A stretch of 19,699 nucleotides of DNA from CAYNFS01 sp964396685 (GTDB lineage Bacteria > Patescibacteriota > Doudnabacteria > UBA920 > 2-01-FULL-46-14), in contig CAYNFS010000015.1 of NCBI GenBank assembly GCA_964396685.1, positions 1-19,699 of the forward strand. The letters run 5' to 3'. Shown piece after piece: positions 9,056-13,488 of the stretch. A program made the position numbers and the translations under genes. Each line of letters begins with the position of its first letter. Position 1 is the first letter of the stretch. The notes under the pieces were generated by a model. The model was not told where the DNA came from. It ran no database searches and worked only from the letters and a program-made list of their open reading frames with translations.

Positions 9056-9082
9056 GGAGCAATCCCCGGCGCTTCTTTTTTT
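9048..9082 (+). terminator. Intrinsic terminator overlapping the LuxR-like gene's stop codon
   Basis: The arm AGCGCTAGGGA (9048-9058) pairs with TCCCCGGCGCT (9063-9073), with one A-C mismatch and one T-G wobble. It closes a GCAA tetraloop and is followed by TC and seven T residues (9076-9082). The stop codon TAG (9053-9055) is inside the stem. Confidence 0.8.
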
Positions 9083-9093
9083 GATTTGAAGCG

Positions 9094-9146
9094 TTGCACC
9101 ATTTTGGTCGATCGACCAATCCCGTGCAATCAATGGATTTCGCAAA
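9094..9146. repeat. Hairpin element copy 2
   Basis: Outer arms TTGCAC (9094-9099) and GTGCAA (9124-9129) enclose TTGGTCGATCGACCAA (9104-9119), with unpaired CATT and TCCC between the stems. The same orientation as copy 1 and near-identity over 53 nt make the two a direct repeat around the LuxR-like gene. It lies between that gene and the converging PaaX/Cas2-like gene. No T-run follows on either strand, so it is not an intrinsic terminator. Confidence 0.9.
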
Positions 9147-9161
9147 TAATCCCGTCGAGCA

Positions 9162-9743
9162 TCATTTCAGATTGAAATGTTTCTTAAGATCCCGGTCGTC
9201 GTCGAGCTGGTCAATTCTAAGAAACCGAATAAATTTCAAAAGGTCTGATTCTTTCAAATATTGAACGGCGGAACCCGGAATAGGGTAAGGCGTGATGAAC
9301 ACGCTTTTTTGCAGTTGGCGAAACCCAAGACTTTTGCAAAAATAGCGGATCTGATTCCTCTGGAGCCTGGATGATTCGGGAATGTCCCAAATCACAATTC
9401 GCCATTTCCCATCCCACCTCACGGCTTTGCGGAACTCTATTCCCATTCTTTCCAGAAGGGCCTGGATTTTCCCTTTTTTGGTCAGTTTGATAAATAACTC
9501 GTCATTTTCTCTGGAAAGCTCTACTTTACCGACGTGCTCCAGATAAGCAAGCGCTTGGTTCAAGCGCCAGTTGGGTAGATCAGGAATGCCACGCAATTTC
9601 CTGAATGACCTTTTCGTTCGAGCGTAGGGAGACGCGAAGAATTCCTGTGAAACTTCTTCCCCAAATCCCAAAAGCAGGTCCAAAATCGCTTTGCTTAACG
9701 AATATCCCGGAGGGGGCTGGTACTTTCTTTTCCGTTTTATCAT
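9162..9743 (-). CDS. PaaX-like transcription regulator with C-terminal Cas2-like domain
   Basis: A 193-aa predicted DNA-binding regulator. After a very basic start (MIKRKRK), residues about 15-95 form a winged-helix-like region (GYSLSKAILDLL, then LNQALAYLEHVGKVEL and FIKLTKKGK). Residues about 108-190 match the ferredoxin-like fold shared by the PaaX C-terminus and Cas2: WDGKWRIVIWDIPE with Asp120, then LGFRQLQKSVFITPYP. Proteins of this type in CPR genomes are often labelled Cas2, but the fused wing-helix domain and the lack of any array or cas genes argue for a regulator. It follows cysS by 53 nt on the same strand. The start codon directly touches hairpin element copy 3, leaving no Shine-Dalgarno sequence. 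TACAAT just before the ATG looks like a -10 box, so this gene may have its own promoter inside the element. Confidence 0.85.
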   Translation of the reverse strand: MIKRKRKYQPPPGYSLSKAILDLLLGFGEEVSQEFFASPYARTKRSFRKLRGIPDLPNWRLNQALAYLEHVGKVELSRENDELFIKLTKKGKIQALLERMGIEFRKAVRWDGKWRIVIWDIPESSRLQRNQIRYFCKSLGFRQLQKSVFITPYPIPGSAVQYLKESDLLKFIRFLRIDQLDDDRDLKKHFNLK

Positions 9744-9781
9744 ATTGTATCATTTTGGTCGATCGACCAATTTCATACAAT
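9744..9781. repeat. Hairpin element copy 3, with compensatory changes, at the regulator start codon
   Basis: The core TTGGTCGATCGACCAA (9755-9770) and the CATT spacer are unchanged. The outer arms are ATTGTAT (9744-9750) and ATACAAT (9775-9781). Relative to copies 1 and 2, two C-to-T changes in the left arm are matched by two G-to-A changes in the right arm, so pairing is kept. Read on the minus strand, the element occupies positions -1 to -38 before the ATG of the PaaX/Cas2-like gene. Confidence 0.9.
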
Positions 9782-9796
9782 CGGGATTTTAAAGGT

Positions 9797-11224
9797 TTAC
9801 GGGTTGATTTTCCGCTTGACGAGGGGGCCGTGATCCGTGTCCTTGATTTCAAAGCCAAGTCTTTCAATTTGCTGGCGCAGATTATCGGCTTCTGCCCATT
9901 TTTGCGCGCGACGGAGACTCTCGCGCTTCTCCACCAGTTTTTTGATCTCCTCCGGCAGGGGCCTGCGCAATTCTTCCCAAATGGGTCGCAGGGAGAGGCC
10001 TAAAATTTTGTCAAACTTGAAAAGCGATTCAAGTTTGGCTTCGGGCGGATAATCTGAACCAATAAGCTCCCAGAGCACGGCCAAAGCTTTGGGCGTGTCC
10101 AGATCGTCGTTTATGGCTTCCTCAAATTTACGTTCAAACTCGGCGCAGCCGATTTTGGCCTCCGGGCCGTATTCTAAGATCGTGGAGTAGAGATTGTCCA
10201 GCGCGTTTTGCGCCGCACCCAATGCTTCCCAGGTAAAATTGAGCTTTGAACGATAATGGGCTTGAAGTGTGAAATAACGATAGGCAAGAGGGGAGAGCCC
10301 CTTGTGTTTCAGATCCTGCAAGGTAATGATATTGCCTTCGCTTTTGCCAATCCTTGTCTCACCAATCAGCAAAAATTCCGAATGCAGCCAGTAATTGGCA
10401 AGCGGTTTTCCGGCACTTGCTTCGCTTTGCGCGATTTCGTTGGTGTGATGCACTGGGATATGATCAATGCCCCCCGTGTGAATGTCAAAAGGCTGGCCGA
10501 GATATTTTACGGACATGGCCGAGCATTCGATGTGCCAGCCGGGGAAACCTAGGCCCCATGGGGACCGCCATTCCATCTCGCGCTGTCTCCCTCTATTTTT
10601 TTCTCCCCCTTGATAAGGGGGAGATGAAGAGGGGGTAGAAAGCTTCCAAAGCGCGAAGTCCGTCGGATTTTTCTTTTCGGGATTGGCTTCCACCCTTGCG
10701 CCTTCTTTGAGCCCTTCAATGTCCAGCATGGCCAGCTTGCCGTAGTCTCGCAACTTGGAAGTGTCAAAATAGATTCCATCGGCAGTTTTATAAGTAAATC
10801 CTTTTTTTTCAAGTTCGGAAATTAAGGCAATCATTTCTTTGATATGATCCGTGGCTTTAGGCATGCGGTCGGGCAGCAGGATATTAAGCTCGTTAATGTC
10901 ATTAAGAAACGCGTCAGTGTAATAAGACGCGATCTCCCAGGCGGATTTGCGCTTGGCCTTTGCCGCTTGCTCAATTTTGTCCTGCCCCATGTCGCGATCT
11001 CCTGTCAGGTGCCCAACATCTGTTATGTTCATAATGTGTTTGACTTTGTAGCCGTCAAAAAGCAGGGCTCTTTTGAGCGTGTCGGCAAAAATATATGCCC
11101 GCAAATTGCCGATATGGGCGTAATCATAAACGGTCGGCCCGCAGGAGTACATTCCGACTGCAGGCAGATTTACGGGCTTGAATTCTTCGAGCTTGCGGGA
11201 AAGAGTGTTGTAAAGTTTCAACAT
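9797..11224 (-). CDS. cysS: Cysteinyl-tRNA synthetase with an in-frame repeat insertion
   Basis: A 475-aa enzyme that charges tRNA-Cys with cysteine in the cytoplasm. Class I features are visible: HIGN at 37-40 (HIGH motif), the zinc ligand set Cys28 (SCGPT), Cys234 (WHIECSAM), His259/260 and Glu263 (VHHTNEIAQSE), and a KMSKS-type loop reading RIGKS (291-295). A DALR-like anticodon region begins near residue 310 and the C-terminus is complete. Residues about 197-215 (from TPSSS through RGRQ), between DFALWK and SPWG, are extra relative to the family and come from a palindromic repeat at 10589-10633. ATG 11224 is chosen because MLKLYNTLSRK is the usual N-terminus; its ribosome site (AAGGAT) overlaps the corA stop codon 5 nt upstream. 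The gene is co-transcribed with corA. The frame is intact, so the enzyme is probably functional. Confidence 0.97.
   Translation of the reverse strand: MLKLYNTLSRKLEEFKPVNLPAVGMYSCGPTVYDYAHIGNLRAYIFADTLKRALLFDGYKVKHIMNITDVGHLTGDRDMGQDKIEQAAKAKRKSAWEIASYYTDAFLNDINELNILLPDRMPKATDHIKEMIALISELEKKGFTYKTADGIYFDTSKLRDYGKLAMLDIEGLKEGARVEANPEKKNPTDFALWKLSTPSSSPPYQGGEKNRGRQREMEWRSPWGLGFPGWHIECSAMSVKYLGQPFDIHTGGIDHIPVHHTNEIAQSEASAGKPLANYWLHSEFLLIGETRIGKSEGNIITLQDLKHKGLSPLAYRYFTLQAHYRSKLNFTWEALGAAQNALDNLYSTILEYGPEAKIGCAEFERKFEEAINDDLDTPKALAVLWELIGSDYPPEAKLESLFKFDKILGLSLRPIWEELRRPLPEEIKKLVEKRESLRRAQKWAEADNLRQQIERLGFEIKDTDHGPLVKRKINP
10589..10633. repeat. Palindromic repeat element inserted in frame inside cysS
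   Basis: A perfect inner inverted repeat CTCCCCCTT (10603-10611) / AAGGGGGAG (10615-10623) with a 3-nt loop lies inside an outer pair CCCTCT (10589-10594) / AGAGGG (10628-10633). The 45-bp unit is exactly 15 codons and encodes residues 198-212 of CysS. The G/C-run palindrome type resembles intergenic repeats rather than coding sequence. Confidence 0.8.
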
Positions 11225-11229
11225 TATCC

Positions 11230-12150
11230 TTAAAACCACTTTCTTGTTTTGAAAATCAGAAGAAGCACAAGAGACGCCAGCACCATGAAACCGCCGACGA
11301 TCCAGAAGCCATAGGGATTGTGCCGAAGGGGTATTCCTTCAACGCCGACTCCGAAAAGAAACGCGACAAGGGTGGCCGGAATGACGATCGCGGAGAATAT
11401 GGAAATGCGGCGGGTCATTTCATTGAGCCTATGCGTGGCAAGCGACTGGCTGGTCTCGTGCAATGTATCCGCAGTTTCTTTGAGCGCTTCCAGAATGTCC
11501 CAGATGTTTTGGGAGTATTCCAGAAGATCGCGGTAATAAATTTTTGACTGCGCGAAATTTAGATAATCGACTCTGCGGCGGGGCAATTTTTCCAGCACGG
11601 AGCGGTGCGTTTTCATCATTTTGCGGAATTCGATGATGTTTTTTTTCATCAGCGTAATTTTGGAAAGCATGTTCAGCTCCCGCGCGTGGAAAATTTTGCT
11701 CTCAATCTCGTTTATGTCTTCATTCATATGGTCAAGGATCGGGTAGGAGCGGCGGAACAGGCCTTCCAGGATTTTGTACAGCAGAAACCCGGAGCCTTTC
11801 TGCATATATTCTCCCCGCATCCTAGAGCTGTTTTTGGTTTGTTTGAAAAGCTCATCGTGCGTGTGAATTTGGCCATAGTGCGCGGTTATGAGAAATCCCT
11901 CGCCAACAAAAAAATCCACCTCGCCCGGGACTATTTCTTGGGTTTGCCGGTTATATACCGGGAAAAGCAGGACCAGAAAATCATAACCTTCTCCATGGTC
12001 AATGTGGGGACGCTGCTGGTGCTCGGCCAATGCCTGAAAATGCAGTCCTAAAAAATTGAAATTGTTTTTTAGCCACTTGATTTCCTCTGCCTCGGGATTG
12101 ACGATGTCAATCCAGCGCAGGTTTTTGGTGTGGATTGTTTGTATCCGCAT
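11230..12150 (-). CDS. corA: CorA-family divalent cation channel with altered GMN motif
   Basis: A 306-aa inner-membrane transporter of the CorA family, normally a homopentameric Mg2+ (or Co2+/Ni2+) channel. The N-terminal alpha/beta cytoplasmic domain covers about 1-125. A long helical stalk (about 125-250) runs into TM1 (about 252-268, IFSAIVIPATLVAFLFG), a short loop (VEGIPLRHNPYG) and TM2 (about 281-300), ending in the basic tail KTRKWF. The signature GMN at the TM1 end is replaced by GVG (267-269), which removes the Asn that forms the selectivity ring, although the Pro-Ala-Thr-Leu motif before it is typical. Length and topology are otherwise normal. It starts at ATG 12150, is first in the corA-cysS pair, and diverges from the gene at 12230. 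The family call is firm; ion selectivity is uncertain. Confidence 0.93.
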   Translation of the reverse strand: MRIQTIHTKNLRWIDIVNPEAEEIKWLKNNFNFLGLHFQALAEHQQRPHIDHGEGYDFLVLLFPVYNRQTQEIVPGEVDFFVGEGFLITAHYGQIHTHDELFKQTKNSSRMRGEYMQKGSGFLLYKILEGLFRRSYPILDHMNEDINEIESKIFHARELNMLSKITLMKKNIIEFRKMMKTHRSVLEKLPRRRVDYLNFAQSKIYYRDLLEYSQNIWDILEALKETADTLHETSQSLATHRLNEMTRRISIFSAIVIPATLVAFLFGVGVEGIPLRHNPYGFWIVGGFMVLASLVLLLIFKTRKWF

Positions 12151-12168
12151 GGTTTTGTGTTTGGTTTA

Positions 12169-12197
12169 ATTTAATCTCAAATTTGCTGATTTGTCAA
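12169..12197 (-). promoter_or_regulatory. Promoter for corA-cysS, sharing its -35 with the opposite promoter
   Basis: On the minus strand TTGACA (12197-12192) is followed after 17 nt by TTAAAT (12174-12169), a moderate -10 match. The -35 hexamer occupies nearly the same bases as the -35 of the plus-strand promoter. Confidence 0.5.
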
Positions 12198-12219
12198 AAA
12201 AGCCGGCCAGCTTTATAAT
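12191..12219 (+). promoter_or_regulatory. Sigma70-type promoter for the four-gene membrane ATPase operon
   Basis: TTGTCA (12191-12196), a 17-nt spacer and a perfect TATAAT (12214-12219). The predicted start site near 12226 leaves only a few bases before ATG 12230, so the transcript should be leaderless or nearly so. Confidence 0.75.
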
Positions 12220-12229
12220 TAAATTAGCT

Positions 12230-12832
12230 ATGGGAAGAGAACACGTGGCCATTTCAAGGCTGAAACAGGAATTCACCGAAGCCGTGAAAAGACGTTCAGA
12301 TTTGCCCTTCAGGCCTACTGCCGATGTCAATGCGGGAATTGCAGCGCTGACCAAAGCCCTGGAGACAAAAAGACAGACCAGTACTTTGAGCCCCCAGGAA
12401 AACGAGTGGCTTGCGGCAATAGACAAGCTTCAGGAAGAGATCATCAAGTTTAACCAGCAGCCCGGAGGTTCTTCTCAAATCCAAAAATCCCGCGATATGG
12501 TGTATAATTTAGGTAAAAGTGTTGTGAGCGAGGAGGTCCGTGATAAATTGCCGCCCATCATTCCAAAGATTTCGGATGAGCAAGCTTCAAAGATTATGGC
12601 CGATTTCGGACAGCAGTTTGAGGAAAAGGTGCTTAAAAAACTAAAAAAGCCTTTCGCTCTGGACGGAAGCGCTTTGGGTCCGGATTTCGCCACTGCGGCA
12701 TCTTTCCCTGGTGGCGGACGCAACCTTGAGGATTACCTTGCACTTTTACGCCCCGAGCGGCCCAATCAACCATTTCAGGATAAGGACAGCCAAATGGATT
12801 TGAGCAAAATTCAACATAAAATCGCGGAGTAA
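12230..12832 (+). CDS. Unknown soluble, mostly helical protein, first gene of ATPase operon
   Basis: A 200-aa protein not recognised from any family. It starts at ATG 12230 (MGREHVAISRLKQEF). An upstream TTG (12191) in the same frame lies in the promoter -35 box and cannot be the start. The sequence is charged and helix-prone (AVKRRS, WLAAIDKLQEEIIKF, EEKVLKKLKK), with a Gly/Pro-containing link near GPDFATAASFPGGG and a polar tail. No signal peptide or membrane segment is present. It has no Shine-Dalgarno sequence, consistent with near-leaderless translation. It is followed 1 nt later by the next gene, and the four genes to 15997 are tightly packed, so it probably serves the same process as the large TraD/VirD4-like ATPase, perhaps as a cytoplasmic partner (inference). 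Confidence 0.75.
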   Translation: MGREHVAISRLKQEFTEAVKRRSDLPFRPTADVNAGIAALTKALETKRQTSTLSPQENEWLAAIDKLQEEIIKFNQQPGGSSQIQKSRDMVYNLGKSVVSEEVRDKLPPIIPKISDEQASKIMADFGQQFEEKVLKKLKKPFALDGSALGPDFATAASFPGGGRNLEDYLALLRPERPNQPFQDKDSQMDLSKIQHKIAE

Positions 12833-12833
12833 T

Positions 12834-13166
12834 ATGGAACTGGATAAAAAAATTGACGAATACTCCGAACAGCTCTTTGTTGATTTGGGCTTGACCAATT
12901 TGCCGGAAGACCAGAAAGCCGATATTTACGCGCGCGTTCAGGAGCATTTACACAAAAGTATTCAGGAAACTTTGAGGCCGGTTTTGAATGATGCTAGAAT
13001 GGGTTTGGTAAATGCTGCGCTTGAGCAGGAAAATTATAAAGAGTTAAGGCGTATTTTGAAAAAGTATCCGCAGTACAAAACCAAGCTTGAGGAAGAGGTC
13101 GAGAAAGAATTTCAAAATCTAAAGAGCATAATAGCCGAGGAGCAAAAACATGCCGGAGAAACGTGA
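12834..13166 (+). CDS. Unknown small helical protein (110 aa)
   Basis: A 110-aa acidic, almost wholly helical protein. The first half contains FVDLGLTNLPEDQKADIYAR, a pattern I associate with small conserved CPR proteins of unknown function (not verified). The second half has a run of charged residues suited to a coiled coil (KTKLEEEVEKEFQNLKSII). No membrane segment is present. GGAG (12826-12829) lies 4 nt after-spaced from ATG 12834, overlapping the end of the preceding gene, so translation is likely coupled. Its 3' end overlaps the next gene by 17 nt. Function is unknown; the operon places it with the large ATPase. Confidence 0.75.
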   Translation: MELDKKIDEYSEQLFVDLGLTNLPEDQKADIYARVQEHLHKSIQETLRPVLNDARMGLVNAALEQENYKELRRILKKYPQYKTKLEEEVEKEFQNLKSIIAEEQKHAGET

Positions 13167-13488
13167 AAGGTTTGGGGGGCTTGAGGTCCCAGCAAAGAAG
13201 GGTTTGGAGACTTCGAGAAAAGGCGACGAGCCTTTAATTCAGGAAGGTGAGATTTCCCCACAGACCAAAGCAAAACCGGAGCAGCGGAGAGTTTCCGGTG
13301 CCGCTGCAACAGCTCCCGCAGTTGAGAGAAAAACAGTCCCGCAGATAATGGAGCAGGAAGAGCTCACGGTTGCCCGGCAGATAGTTAATAATCCCGAGGC
13401 TTATGACCCTTTTGACGTTCAAGAAGCCATGATCTTACTTCAGCAAGACCGTCGAAACAAAAACGAAAATCCTTCCATGAATGAATGA
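13150..13488 (+). CDS. Unknown small protein with disordered N-half (112 aa)
   Basis: A 112-aa protein not recognised. Residues 1-60 are rich in Lys, Glu, Pro and Ala and look disordered. About 60-105 is a compact helical part (IMEQEELTVARQIVNN, then DPFDVQEAMILLQQDRR). It starts at ATG 13150 with a good ribosome site (GAGGAG, 13137-13142, 7-nt spacer), overlapping the previous gene by 17 nt and the next by 8 nt. The double overlap with codon-consistent sequence supports a real gene. It may be an adaptor between the cytoplasmic partner proteins and the membrane ATPase encoded next (inference). Confidence 0.7.
   Translation: MPEKRERFGGLEVPAKKGLETSRKGDEPLIQEGEISPQTKAKPEQRRVSGAAATAPAVERKTVPQIMEQEELTVARQIVNNPEAYDPFDVQEAMILLQQDRRNKNENPSMNE

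Noticed and set aside
9070..9093. Hairpin CGCTTC/GAAGCG after the LuxR-like gene as its terminator
   Set aside because: The stem is short with a 12-nt loop and no T-run. The hairpin at 9048-9073 with a GCAA loop and seven T residues is a much better terminator and uses overlapping bases.
9162..9743. Cas2 of a CRISPR system
   Set aside because: The Cas2-like fold is only the C-terminal part of a protein with an N-terminal winged-helix region; no array, Cas1 or other cas gene is in the window. A PaaX-like regulator fits better.
8155..9781. Hairpin elements as dif or parS sites, or as a CRISPR array
   Set aside because: The core does not match known dif or parS consensus sequences, the three copies are irregularly spaced (about 940 and 650 nt) with genes between them, and no XerC/D, ParB or cas genes are nearby. 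A novel ParB-type site cannot be fully excluded.
12191..12229. TTG start extending the first operon gene
   Set aside because: These bases form a consensus promoter (TTGTCA-17-TATAAT); the predicted transcript starts near 12226.
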